64,000 nucleotides of DNA from contig WYAX01000015.1 in assembly GCA_011525625.1 (NCBI GenBank), forward strand, positions 124,001-188,000, given 5' to 3'. A model generated the notes under the pieces. The model was not told where the DNA came from. It did no database searches and worked only from the letters and a program-made list of their open reading frames with translations. This document shows, piece by piece, positions 18,664-27,377 of this stretch. Source of the stretch: Nitrospira defluvii. GTDB taxonomy: Bacteria > Nitrospirota > Nitrospiria > Nitrospirales > Nitrospiraceae. Numbering within the stretch: the first letter of the stretch is position 1; each line of letters begins with the position of its first letter. A program made the translations under genes and the position numbers.

Positions 18664-19783
18664 CAGATTCATGGCTGGGGTGTTGGGATTGCTGCTGACC
18701 ACCGCCGCGACGGGTTCGGCATGGGCAGAGGTCTCGAAGCCAGCCACGCCCGCGTCGCCGGCTGCCGTGTCGGGTGAGCGACATCTGACGAATGTCCGGC
18801 AACTGACGTTTGGCCGGCAGAATGCCGAGGCGTATTTTTCGTTCAGCGGCGACAAACTGATTTTTCAGTCCACGAACAATTGGATGAAAGATACGTTTGC
18901 CGCGGCGATGCATCCGGCCGACATCCCGCTCGGCTGTTATCAAATGTATGTGATGGACCTCGGAAGCGAAAAGATTCGGATGGTCAGCACCGGTTCCGGC
19001 ACCACGACTTGTGGGTATTTCTTCCCCGGCGACCGGCGGGTGCTGTATTCGTCTACTCACCTGCGTGGGCCGAACTGTCCGCCGAAGCCGAAGCGTGACG
19101 GTGGGGCCTACCGGTGGGCCTTGGACGACTACGATTTGTTCTCCGTTCGGATTGATGGGCAAGACCCCCAACGGTTGACCAACACGCCGGGGTATGACGC
19201 AGAGGCCACGGTGTCTCCTAACGGGAAGACCATTGTCTGGACCTCCATGCGAGATGGGGACTTGGATATCTATGCGATGGATCTCGACGGGACCCATCCA
19301 CGGCGGCTGACCCATGAGGTGGGCTACGATGGCGGAGCGTTCTTTTCTCCCGACAGTAAGCGGATCGTCTACCGTGCCCAGCATCCGAGCAATCAGGAAG
19401 AGCTGGATCAGTATAAGGCGCTGCTCGCGCAACACCTCGTGGAACCGGGTCGGCTCGAAATTTTCATTATGAATGCCGATGGGTCTGGTAAGCAGCAGGT
19501 GACGACCAATGGCGCCTCCAACTTCTCTCCCTACTTCCATCCCGATGGTCACCGTGTCATCTTTTCGTCGAATGTGGAAACCCGCAACGAGGGGGGACGG
19601 CCGGAATTTCACCTGTATCTCGTCAATGAAGACGGGACCGGGATGGAGCGGGTGAGCTTTGGCGGGAAGTTCAATAGTTTTCCGATGTTCTCGCCGGACG
19701 GCAAGCGGCTCGTCTGGGTCTCTGACCGGAACGCGAAGGAGCCGGGGGAGTTCAACGTGTTCCTTGCCGACTGGGTTCCATGA
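18650..19783 (+). CDS. Exported TolB-like PD40 beta-propeller protein
   Basis: A 377-residue protein with a signal peptide (hydrophobic stretch MAGVLGLLLTTAATGSAWAE) and repeated TolB/PD40 blades, for example FFSPDSKRIVYRA, YFHPDGHRVIFSS and MFSPDGKRLVWVS, alternating with IYAMDLDG and IFIMNADG strands. Such propellers act in the periplasm as protein-interaction platforms or as non-catalytic partners of peptidases. GTG 18650 has AGAGG 6 bases upstream and gives a normal signal peptide; the frame is open to 18635. It overlaps the peptidase gene by 14 bases and the next gene by 4, so the three are probably co-translated. Confidence 0.8.
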   Translation: MKHGNRFMAGVLGLLLTTAATGSAWAEVSKPATPASPAAVSGERHLTNVRQLTFGRQNAEAYFSFSGDKLIFQSTNNWMKDTFAAAMHPADIPLGCYQMYVMDLGSEKIRMVSTGSGTTTCGYFFPGDRRVLYSSTHLRGPNCPPKPKRDGGAYRWALDDYDLFSVRIDGQDPQRLTNTPGYDAEATVSPNGKTIVWTSMRDGDLDIYAMDLDGTHPRRLTHEVGYDGGAFFSPDSKRIVYRAQHPSNQEELDQYKALLAQHLVEPGRLEIFIMNADGSGKQQVTTNGASNFSPYFHPDGHRVIFSSNVETRNEGGRPEFHLYLVNEDGTGMERVSFGGKFNSFPMFSPDGKRLVWVSDRNAKEPGEFNVFLADWVP

Positions 19784-20865
19784 GTGGTTCGGGTGACGGG
19801 CAGGCGGCGTCGTCAGCGGCGCCGCCTGAACCAGCACCGGATTGTCCGTCGGCTCCAGCCGTGATCCTCTCGGCGCTCGTGGTGCTGGGGTCATTCGCCG
19901 CGCTGTTCCACATCGATATTCCCATCCTCAGGTTCCTCCGGTCCTACAATTTGTCGGCGCTCCAGTCCTTAGGCGATTTCGGAGAAAAGCTTGGTAATGG
20001 TGGGACCCTCATCGCCATCAGTCTGCTCCTGTTGGGAGCCGGGTTCTTGCTGAAGCGTCAAGCATGGATGCAGATTGCGCTGGATAGCCTGCTGGCGCAT
20101 GGCATGGTGGCGATTGCGGTGAACAGTCTCAAGCATATCATCGGTCGTCCAAGGCCGCGTCTGACGCACTCGGGCGGGTGGCACTGGTGGCCGTCGCTGG
20201 AGTCGGGTCTGGATTCATTTCCCTCCGGCCATACGTCGGCGACGGTCGCCGTGGCGACTGTTCTGGCTCGGGCACTGCCTCGTCTGCGTTGGGTGCCGTT
20301 CGCACTGGCTGTATGGGTCGGGGCCAGCCGGATCTGGAGAGGATCTCATTTCCCCGGCGATGTGGTGGGCGGGATGGCGTTGGGGTTTGTGGTGGGCTCG
20401 GTCTGTAACGAACCATTGCGCGAGTGGCGGCAGTCAGGCTCATGGGCACTGGTTCGCGTCGCGCCGATCGTGCTGTTGCTGACAGGACTCTTCTGGGTGC
20501 TCACGCACCGTATTATCGGTCCCGTGATGGACACGGTGTTCCTCGTGCTGGGACTGGTGCTCGTAGCGAGTGGCTGGCTGGTGCGGACGGGACGGGGCCT
20601 ACTCGCAACACGTGCCGCAGTAGGCGGCAGAGGAACAGTTTCGAATGTCCTCATCTTGTTGGGGCTGGGAGTGGTCACTGGTGCGCCCGTCATGATCGGA
20701 TTGACGGTGCTGCTCTGCATGGCGCAATGGATTGCCGCCACCGGTGTGCCGGCCTGCGAGTCGGCAGCAGGTCGATCCTGGCGCGCGGAAGGTGTGTATG
20801 CGCTGGGCCTGCTCGCGGCTGTGGTTGCGCTTCAATTGCTCAAAGGGCTCGTGCCCTTACACTAA
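19780..20865 (+). CDS. PAP2-family membrane phosphatase
   Basis: A 361-residue multi-pass membrane protein. All three parts of the acid-phosphatase signature are present: KHIIGRPRPR (about 114-123), PSGHTS (about 148-153) and SRIWRGSHFPGDVVGG (about 187-202). These enzymes dephosphorylate lipid phosphates such as undecaprenyl-PP or phosphatidic acid at the membrane surface. About 130 C-terminal residues with several extra hydrophobic helices extend beyond the usual PAP2 core. It overlaps the preceding gene (ATGA, 4 bases) and converges on the ArnT-like gene with a 4-base gap. Confidence 0.85.
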   Translation: MSGSGDGQAASSAAPPEPAPDCPSAPAVILSALVVLGSFAALFHIDIPILRFLRSYNLSALQSLGDFGEKLGNGGTLIAISLLLLGAGFLLKRQAWMQIALDSLLAHGMVAIAVNSLKHIIGRPRPRLTHSGGWHWWPSLESGLDSFPSGHTSATVAVATVLARALPRLRWVPFALAVWVGASRIWRGSHFPGDVVGGMALGFVVGSVCNEPLREWRQSGSWALVRVAPIVLLLTGLFWVLTHRIIGPVMDTVFLVLGLVLVASGWLVRTGRGLLATRAAVGGRGTVSNVLILLGLGVVTGAPVMIGLTVLLCMAQWIAATGVPACESAAGRSWRAEGVYALGLLAAVVALQLLKGLVPLH

Positions 20866-20869
20866 CCGG

Positions 20870-22669
20870 TCAATGGCCGGGGATGCGCATCGCGGGCTTC
20901 TCGGCCTCTTCCGGCACATGGATCAGCGATTGACTGGCCAGCAGGATGTAGCCATAACGCTCCAGCATGACCGGGTAGTCCATCGTCTCAAACGGCAATC
21001 GATTGCGCAGAGCTGCCGGTAAGAGGATCATGGTACGTCCCGGTTGAGTCAGGTAGGGCTTGATGTTGGCCTCTTCTCCCTTCGGGACGACGATGGCTTT
21101 GCGTTTGGCGTAAAACACGAGCGACGGGCGTGGTTGCCCGTAAAGGATCAGACGGTCGTTGGGCTCCAGGTTGAGACCAGCAACTTCGGCCAGTCGTTGT
21201 GGCGGCTCGATGACAAAATGGTTGATGAGCGGAAAGGTCAGTTGCATCGCGGCCAGCACGACGAGCGCGAGCGATCCGCCGGCGGCCCAGAAGGCGGCCG
21301 GTCTTCGCGTCTCGCTCAATCCAAAATAGGCCACGAGGCCCATTCCCACAAGGAAAATGGAGGCGACAGCGTAGGGGCCTGGCCCGAGTGTCACTTGTCC
21401 AGCCAGAGGAAACTCTTCCACTAATTTCCCGGCGAATTTGGCGTAGAGCGGGGGCAGCACTGCGAAGGCCAGTGCCAGAATGGAGCCCACGGCGGTCATG
21501 GTATGGATCGCGGCTCGCAGACCCGGCGCCGCATGGTCGGTCACGCAGCGATTCCAATAGCAGGCGGCCAGAATTGCCGCAGCAGGAAACAGGGGGCCGA
21601 TATAGTGCGGCAAGCGGGTTGAGGAGAGGCTGAAGAAGACGAATCCTCCCAGGACCCAGGCGGCGGCGAACCATTCGAGTGCATCGGGCGAAGCCTGGGC
21701 ATCGACATCGGAAGACTGGCGAGGGGGGAGGGTTCCGGCCCGTCTCGCCTCACGCCAACTCCGATAGCTCTGGTACCAGGCAAAGGGAAGCAGGCCGCTC
21801 CAGGGGAAAAATCCGAGCAGGAAAACGGGAATGTAGAACAGTAGCGTACCGCCATGCCCTTCCATGGCTCCGAAGAATCGACCGATCGTATCACCCTGTG
21901 CAGACCTTGTGTACCGTTCCCCGTGAATGTTCAGCATCATGAGATACCAGGGGAGCGCCAGGGCGACGAAGAGGATGAGGCCTGGAAGGAGATACCCGCG
22001 ACGACGGAACAGCGGCCAGGAGCGGGTGAGCCACAGGTACAGTCCCACCGCCAGCATCGGAATGAGGAAACCAATCGGACCTTTCGTCAGTGTGGCCAGC
22101 GCCATGCCGACATAGAAGAGCCACATGCAGTGGCGCTCACGCCCCTCTCCGTGTAGGCCCAGCCAGAAGCCATACAGCGACAGGGTGGTGAAGAAGATCA
22201 GCACGCTGTCGGTCAGGGCCATGCGACTGAGACCGATGATCTCCAGGTTCAGTAACAGCATCGCCGCGCCGAAGAGGCCGACGACCCGCCCCCGGCACCG
22301 TGTCAAAAAGAGATATTGGAGCAGAATCAGCCCAAGCCCGAAGAGAGCCGAGGGGAATCGCGCCGCGAATTCGTTGACGCCGAACAGGTGGTACGAGCCG
22401 GTCATCAGCCAATAGACGAAGCCCGGCTTGGCGAAGCGCGGTTCATAATTGAAGGTCGGACTGATGTAGTTGCCCGTTTCATACATCTCCCGTCCGGCTT
22501 CGGCGTTGCGTCCTTCGTCCCGGTCGGTGAGACCGAGAGCGCCGAGTCCGACGAAAAACAACACCGCGGCCATCGCCAGCAATAGCAGGAGTGCGAGCGG
22601 CTGGATGGAGCGGTCAATCGGCGCGGGGGCCTGCAAGGGGGGGAGTTCTCCATTCATGTGCGGTTCCAT
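20870..22669 (-). CDS. ArnT-like glycosyltransferase (GT39/GT83 family)
   Basis: A 599-residue integral membrane protein with about 11-12 hydrophobic segments. Near the N-terminus, LTDRDEGRNAEAGREM matches the conserved first periplasmic loop of ArnT-type transferases, with the DE acidic pair involved in catalysis. These enzymes move a sugar from undecaprenyl-phosphate to lipid A or another acceptor on the periplasmic face. The start overlaps the stop of the upstream LABN gene by one base, and a GT2 transferase precedes that, the same order as arnC-like/arnT systems. Substrate unknown: no aminoarabinose biosynthetic genes are in the window. Confidence 0.82.
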   Translation of the reverse strand: MEPHMNGELPPLQAPAPIDRSIQPLALLLLLAMAAVLFFVGLGALGLTDRDEGRNAEAGREMYETGNYISPTFNYEPRFAKPGFVYWLMTGSYHLFGVNEFAARFPSALFGLGLILLQYLFLTRCRGRVVGLFGAAMLLLNLEIIGLSRMALTDSVLIFFTTLSLYGFWLGLHGEGRERHCMWLFYVGMALATLTKGPIGFLIPMLAVGLYLWLTRSWPLFRRRGYLLPGLILFVALALPWYLMMLNIHGERYTRSAQGDTIGRFFGAMEGHGGTLLFYIPVFLLGFFPWSGLLPFAWYQSYRSWREARRAGTLPPRQSSDVDAQASPDALEWFAAAWVLGGFVFFSLSSTRLPHYIGPLFPAAAILAACYWNRCVTDHAAPGLRAAIHTMTAVGSILALAFAVLPPLYAKFAGKLVEEFPLAGQVTLGPGPYAVASIFLVGMGLVAYFGLSETRRPAAFWAAGGSLALVVLAAMQLTFPLINHFVIEPPQRLAEVAGLNLEPNDRLILYGQPRPSLVFYAKRKAIVVPKGEEANIKPYLTQPGRTMILLPAALRNRLPFETMDYPVMLERYGYILLASQSLIHVPEEAEKPAMRIPGH

Positions 22670-22968
22670 TAGGATTTGGTCGCCGGAGAGGCCGGATCGG
22701 GGCTGTCCTGGTTAGGCCTGTGGATGAGCATGAGGTTACGTAGGTACACAATACTGCCGATGCTCTGTCCGGCGATGAAGACCGGGTCCTGCCGATAGAT
22801 CGCATAGGCCAGCGTGATCAGTCCGCCGATCATGCTCATGTACCAGAACGCCGTCGGGACACGGCTCTCTGCATGGCGTTCGGAGGCGATCCACTGGACG
22901 ACCCAGCGCATGAAGAAGATCCCCTGCCCGAGGAATCCAATGATAATCCAGATGGTATCGAGTGTCAT
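22669..22968 (-). CDS. LABN-domain (lipid A biosynthesis N-terminal) small membrane protein
   Basis: A 99-residue protein with three hydrophobic helices and the LABN pattern: IIGFLGQGIFFMRWVVQWIA followed by ESRVPTAFWYMSMIGGLITL. Such short proteins occur beside ArnC/ArnT-like genes and resemble the EamA/SWEET-like half-transporters; a role in lipid-linked sugar flipping is suspected but unproven. I start it at the ATG at 22968, which overlaps the stop of the GT2 gene by 4 bases (ATGA); the frame continues upstream without a better start. Confidence 0.8.
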   Translation of the reverse strand: MTLDTIWIIIGFLGQGIFFMRWVVQWIASERHAESRVPTAFWYMSMIGGLITLAYAIYRQDPVFIAGQSIGSIVYLRNLMLIHRPNQDSPDPASPATKS

Positions 22969-23726
22969 AGTTGTGCGGAGGCTGGGGGCGTCCCGGTGGT
23001 GCGGTACCGGTAACGCAGGCAACGGTGCTGCATCCACCGTACGGCCACCAGATCGTAGAGGCCCTTGAAGAGCCGGTTGCCCACACCGTATTTCGACGTC
23101 CCGTGCGCACGCGGGTAGTGGCGTACTGGAACTTCGGTGACGGTGAATCCGTGCATCAAGGCCAGGGCGGGAAAGAACCGGTGCATGCCCTCGAACAGTT
23201 GCAACTTGTCGACCACCGCCCGTCGAAACAGTTTGAGCGAGCAGCCGGTATCGTGCACTCGGTCGCCGGTGACGGCACTACGGACGCTGTTCGCGATCCG
23301 GGAGGAGATCTTTCGCGTCACGTTGTCGTGCCGGTCCTTCCTCCAGCCGCAGACCAGGTCGAACCGGTGGATCAGCGGGAGCAGCGTGGCGATGTCTGCC
23401 GGGTCGTTTTGCAGATCGCCGTCGATCGTCATGACTAGGTCTCCGGTCGATTGTTTGAACCCCGCATCGAAGGCTGCCGACTGGCCGTAGTTGCGGTCGA
23501 AGTGAAAGACCTTGACCCAACGATACTGAGCGGCCAGACCGTCGAGGATCTCGGAACTCCCGTCCGTGCTGCCGTCATCGATGAAGAGCAGTTCGAACGG
23601 GGCCGACCGGGATTCCTCACGGCTCTCCAGCACCTTCACGAGTTGCTCTGTCAGGGGAACCAGATTCTCTCGCTCATCCTTGATCGGGATGACAACGGAA
23701 GCCCATGGGCGGGTCGCTACAGTCAT
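22965..23726 (-). CDS. GT2 family glycosyltransferase (dolichol-P-mannose synthase/ArnC-like)
   Basis: A 253-residue enzyme with the GT-A fold signature: SVVIPIKDERENL at the N-terminus, FIDDGSTDGS (about 50-59), NYGQSAAFDAGFK, and the metal-binding DGDLQNDP (about 100-107). It resembles polyprenyl-phosphate glycosyltransferases, which load a sugar from a nucleotide donor onto undecaprenyl-phosphate at the cytoplasmic face. It lacks the two C-terminal transmembrane helices of longer ArnC forms. First gene of the three-gene GT2-LABN-ArnT-like operon. Confidence 0.85.
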   Translation of the reverse strand: MTVATRPWASVVIPIKDERENLVPLTEQLVKVLESREESRSAPFELLFIDDGSTDGSSEILDGLAAQYRWVKVFHFDRNYGQSAAFDAGFKQSTGDLVMTIDGDLQNDPADIATLLPLIHRFDLVCGWRKDRHDNVTRKISSRIANSVRSAVTGDRVHDTGCSLKLFRRAVVDKLQLFEGMHRFFPALALMHGFTVTEVPVRHYPRAHGTSKYGVGNRLFKGLYDLVAVRWMQHRCLRYRYRTTGTPPASAQL

Positions 23727-23839
23727 GGAGCAGGAACAATTCCTTCAGGCCGCAGGTTGTCGGTCGACACGGAAGGCATTTTACAGAACGGGCGGAGGAG
23801 TGGTCAAACAGTTCCCGCTCCGGGCGACGGGTCGCACGG

Positions 23840-25531
23840 CTATTCGATGACAATCTGACGGTCCACCTCGCCTGAGAACGTCGGATCGTTGGACAGAAAC
23901 ACGACCGACCATGGCTGGTCCTTGCTGCACAGCCGACGTAACAGGAGGGTGCGTGTCGCGGGCAGCATGTTGTGCAGGGTTCCGTCGAAAATCAACACCT
24001 GCGGCCGTGTCACGATCGCGCGGGCCACGAGAATTCGGAGAATCTGGCTGATGGACAGGGTGATCTCCAGGCCGGAGACCGCTGTGTGCAATCCCTCCGG
24101 CAGCGCATCGATGTCCCTGTCCAGTTCGACAAAGCGCAGAGCCCATTGGAGATCGTGATACTCGATGCCTGGCCGTCCCAGCGTAATGTTGTCTTCCAGC
24201 GTGCCGTCGAGCAGCGTCGGATGAGAATCTAGGATGAGGCCGCGCACCCGGCTGATGGAGGTGTGCTTCACCTCGACCAGATTCATTTCGTTGTACCGGA
24301 CGAAGCCTGTGGTCGGGGGGTGAAGCCCGGCCAGCACCTTGGCCAGCGCGGTTTTAGCGGGGTTGCTGTTACAGAGGACTGCCACTTTCTCTCCGGGTGA
24401 CACCTCCAAGGAGACGTTCTGGAACATCGTGCTTCCATCCGGACCGGTATAGGACAGGTTCCGGCAGGTCAGCCGAATGCCTGATCCGCCGAACTGCCTC
24501 GTCGGCACATTCTCCTTGGCCCGCTCTTCTTCCGTCGGCAGCGAAAACACGGCGGCGATTTCCCGGCAGGAGACGAAGGTGAAAAACATGGCAACCATCC
24601 GTCGTGCCAACGTGTCCATATTCAGCAGCAGATTCCCGACCAGTACCTCGGCGGCAGCGAATTGGCCCACGGTCAGTTGCCCGTCGACCACGAGCAGCCC
24701 GGCGGTAATGATGAGCCCGCTGTGGCCGACCACCTGCCAGAGAGCGGCGGCCTTGTATTGCCGGCCCGTCAACGTGTCAGAACGGCGTTGTCGAATACGG
24801 GCATAGAGTCGGGTCAGGCCGTCGGTGCGTTCCAGCAGATAGGGGCTGTCGCCTGCCGCGCGAAGGTGCGGGAGGTTGTGTGCGATGTTTTGGATCCAAC
24901 CGAAAATCTGGTAGTGCAGTCGGGACATCTCCAGGGTGATGAAAAAACCGCCGCGACCGAAGAGCGTCAGCAGTCCGACGAAGCCCAGGATCAGGACCAG
25001 AACGTAGAAGATGAAGTAGGGGTGAAACAGGATCAGCATGGTCATCCCGATGGTGCCGACCACGGCGACGTTGAACAAATCGGCCACCATGGCAACCAAG
25101 GCTCGCGTGAGCAGGTCGGCCTCCATGAATCGATGGGCCTGTTGCGGCGCGAAGGTATCGTCGCGTAAGCGCGGCAGCAGACGCGTGAAGGCGATGGCGA
25201 TGCGTGTATAGATCCGCTGCTGAAGCGTTTCGACCGCGCGGGCCTGGAGCACGCGGAAGGCGGCGACCCCGGTCAGTGAGCTGGCGACGAAGATCGTCAG
25301 CGTAAAGATCATCCTCGGCTCCATGGCAAAGGAAAAGGTGCTGACCAATTCCTGGACGGCGATGGGGACGCAGAGGAGGAACAAGCCGATCGCCACGGCA
25401 TAGGAGGCGATAATGCCGAGCATCGACCGTTCGAGCGTGAGGAGGAGGCTCAGGTGCGTGAAGATGTCGCGGAGGACCCGGGTCAGCTGATATTGCGGAT
25501 AGGCCTGGTTGGATGTGGGCGTTTGGATCAA
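23840..25531 (-). CDS. ABC exporter-like protein with degenerate nucleotide-binding domain
   Basis: A 563-residue half-transporter: an N-terminal membrane domain with about five to six helices (about 40-330) followed by an ABC-type domain. Every catalytic motif departs from consensus. Walker A reads CNSNPAKT instead of GxxGxGKS/T, the signature is LSISQ instead of LSGGQ, Walker B ends IFDG so the catalytic Glu is Gly, and the H-loop region reads LSNDPTF with no His. The Q-loop position (RGLILDSHPTLLDGTLEDNI) also lacks Gln. The fold-defining stretches around these motifs (FQNVSLEVSPGEKVAVL, HPTLLDGTLEDNI) are intact and there is no frameshift. It may bind but not hydrolyse nucleotide, or have another function. 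Upstream same-strand genes encode a TSUP permease and an exported protein. Confidence 0.8.
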   Translation of the reverse strand: MIQTPTSNQAYPQYQLTRVLRDIFTHLSLLLTLERSMLGIIASYAVAIGLFLLCVPIAVQELVSTFSFAMEPRMIFTLTIFVASSLTGVAAFRVLQARAVETLQQRIYTRIAIAFTRLLPRLRDDTFAPQQAHRFMEADLLTRALVAMVADLFNVAVVGTIGMTMLILFHPYFIFYVLVLILGFVGLLTLFGRGGFFITLEMSRLHYQIFGWIQNIAHNLPHLRAAGDSPYLLERTDGLTRLYARIRQRRSDTLTGRQYKAAALWQVVGHSGLIITAGLLVVDGQLTVGQFAAAEVLVGNLLLNMDTLARRMVAMFFTFVSCREIAAVFSLPTEEERAKENVPTRQFGGSGIRLTCRNLSYTGPDGSTMFQNVSLEVSPGEKVAVLCNSNPAKTALAKVLAGLHPPTTGFVRYNEMNLVEVKHTSISRVRGLILDSHPTLLDGTLEDNITLGRPGIEYHDLQWALRFVELDRDIDALPEGLHTAVSGLEITLSISQILRILVARAIVTRPQVLIFDGTLHNMLPATRTLLLRRLCSKDQPWSVVFLSNDPTFSGEVDRQIVIE

Positions 25532-25724
25532 AAGTGCTCCTACCGCGTGGGGCGCTGGTAGGAGTTATCAGCCGGGCGCGGAAGGGCGGTCGGCGGTTCT
25601 CGGTGAACTCCATCACCGTTGGACTCGTCAGGAACTGTGCGAAGTCTAGATCGGCACCCTTGCTGCCGTCAAGACAATCGGCGGTTCTGTGCAGGATGAT
25701 GCTGTGGCACACGCCGGACAGGGG

Positions 25725-26456
25725 CTACTGCAGGAAGAGCGATTTTACAATCAGCGCGGTGCCGGACAGAAACAGAAACGCCGCAAAGGTGGTCCGGTAT
25801 CGCTCGGTGCTCAGTTTACCGTAGAGCAGTAACTCGGTGCCCAGAAACATGCTGACTCCCACAGCCATATAAGAGACGGTGGTAGCTGTGGCGATGGCCG
25901 CCGGACCGAGGGTGAGCCCCAGCGTCAGGAGTTGAAAGAGCGCAAAGGTTCCATACGACACGGCGGTTGTGGCGCGGGTCTGGTCTTTGTCGTACGGTTT
26001 ACTGTGAATGAGGGCCGTCAACAGTGAGCCACCCAGATTGGTCAGGCCATGCACCACGCCCATCACCACGAAGTACGTACGCTCATACCGTACGAGTGAC
26101 TCGATCACTCGTTGGAACGGTGCATAGAGGCTTTTCAGAGCGGCCACGATCAGAAACAGCCCGACCACGCTGCCGATATTCATTTTGCGCGCCGTCACCA
26201 GCAGCAAACAGAGGATGATGCCGGGAATCGAGAGCGTGAGGATCTGTCGATAGAACGGAAGATGAATCTGCCGGTAGTCTTTCGTGACCTGGAGTAGGTT
26301 GATGGTCAGCGAGATCGGGAGGAGTGTGATCAGGGTGGTGATGAAGTCGTAGCCTAGCACCAGCAGAATCGGAGTACCGAACAGCAGGACACCCACGCCG
26401 AAGAGGGACTGGATGGTGGCTGTCAGGAGGATGGTGGCGAGAATGTCCCAGTGCAT
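25725..26456 (-). CDS. TauE/SafE (TSUP) family membrane permease
   Basis: A 243-residue protein with about eight hydrophobic helices. It has the TSUP-like repeated pattern: FGVGVLLFGTPILLVLGYDF in the first half and GVVHGLTNLGGSLLTALIHS in the second. Family members export or import small sulfonates, sulfite and other anions. Start ATG 26456 is preceded by AAGGAGG; the open frame upstream (to 26546) has no signs of coding. No sulfur genes are adjacent, so the substrate is unknown. Confidence 0.75.
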   Translation of the reverse strand: MHWDILATILLTATIQSLFGVGVLLFGTPILLVLGYDFITTLITLLPISLTINLLQVTKDYRQIHLPFYRQILTLSIPGIILCLLLVTARKMNIGSVVGLFLIVAALKSLYAPFQRVIESLVRYERTYFVVMGVVHGLTNLGGSLLTALIHSKPYDKDQTRATTAVSYGTFALFQLLTLGLTLGPAAIATATTVSYMAVGVSMFLGTELLLYGKLSTERYRTTFAAFLFLSGTALIVKSLFLQ

Positions 26457-26618
26457 GGCGACGCGGCCTCCTTCGGGGTGTGACCTGCTCCACCCCGGCT
26501 TCCGGCCCTCAAGCCGCTGTCGCGGTATAGCGCAGGGCCTGAGCATCAGTCAACCGGCAGCGTCTGGCCGGCGAGGGAGGAAGGTGTCGGCGGCGAACGG
26601 CGCGGGATGCAAGCCGTG

Positions 26619-27194
26619 TTATCGGGGCTTGGCGGGAACCGGGGGATCGGGCGGCGCGGAGACGGTGAAGCGCATGGTGCCCATCAAACTCATGTCGTTG
26701 ACCTGTTCGCCGGCGTGGATTTCCACTTTATAGCGGCCGGGTTTCCACCGGCCTTCCGTGGGGAGCAGTGTGAGATAACCGGTTTGGTCTTCCAGGGCGA
26801 TGTACATGGCGTCTTCCGCCACGATCGGTTGCCCAGCCGCCCCTGTTTCCGGCTCGGGGTAGCAACGCCCGAATATTTGAAACGATTGATAGTGCTGGTG
26901 AAGCTCGAAGACAATGAAGACAGGTTTCGTACCGGCGAGGAACTGTTCGGTTGGTCTGACAGGGACGATTTCGTGGGTCCGTTGAAAGCCCAGTTCTTCA
27001 TCGAATCCCTCGGCGAGGACAATGCGGCGGAACATGCCCTCGGGCGGGGCGTCAAAATTGTAGGGTTTTGCGTGCTCGGTGCGATTCTGAAAGTCCGGGA
27101 TCGGCACATTGTGCGTGAGGGGGAGCTCCTCGGCTCCGAGCGTCGAGGCTGAGAGAAAGACGATGAGACCGATCAGCGCGCCGAGCTCCCACAT
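26619..27194 (-). CDS. Exported protein of unknown function
   Basis: A 191-residue protein with a signal peptide (hydrophobic ALIGLIVFLSASTLGAEE) and a beta-rich mature part. Segments such as FIVFELHQHYQSFQIFG, GYLTLLPTEGRWKPGRYKVE and MGTMRFTVS resemble an Ig-like fold of the kind found in periplasmic accessory proteins; I do not recognise a named family. ATG 27194 is preferred because it starts the signal peptide; the open frame to 27389 is Pro/Arg-rich and unlikely to be translated. The gene is divergent from the methyltransferase at 27378, with 183 bases between. Confidence 0.6.
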   Translation of the reverse strand: MWELGALIGLIVFLSASTLGAEELPLTHNVPIPDFQNRTEHAKPYNFDAPPEGMFRRIVLAEGFDEELGFQRTHEIVPVRPTEQFLAGTKPVFIVFELHQHYQSFQIFGRCYPEPETGAAGQPIVAEDAMYIALEDQTGYLTLLPTEGRWKPGRYKVEIHAGEQVNDMSLMGTMRFTVSAPPDPPVPAKPR

Positions 27195-27377
27195 GCTGTC
27201 TTGGTACACCGGCCCCGGCAGGCCTGTCAAGGAAGTGTGCAGGCGCGCGGAGCTGCTTGTGCAGGTTCGAGCGTCAGGAGGGGGTGTCGGGGTGCGAGGG
27301 GGTGGAGATCGCTGGGGACCGGTTGCGGGTGAAAATTGCTTCCTGTTAGACTTTCTCCCTTTCCATAGGGGGACAGC

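Noticed and set aside
18047-19894. Long antisense open frame opposite the peptidase and TolB-like genes
   Set aside because: Composition and lack of a start signal show it to be a shadow; the plus-strand genes have signal peptides and domains.
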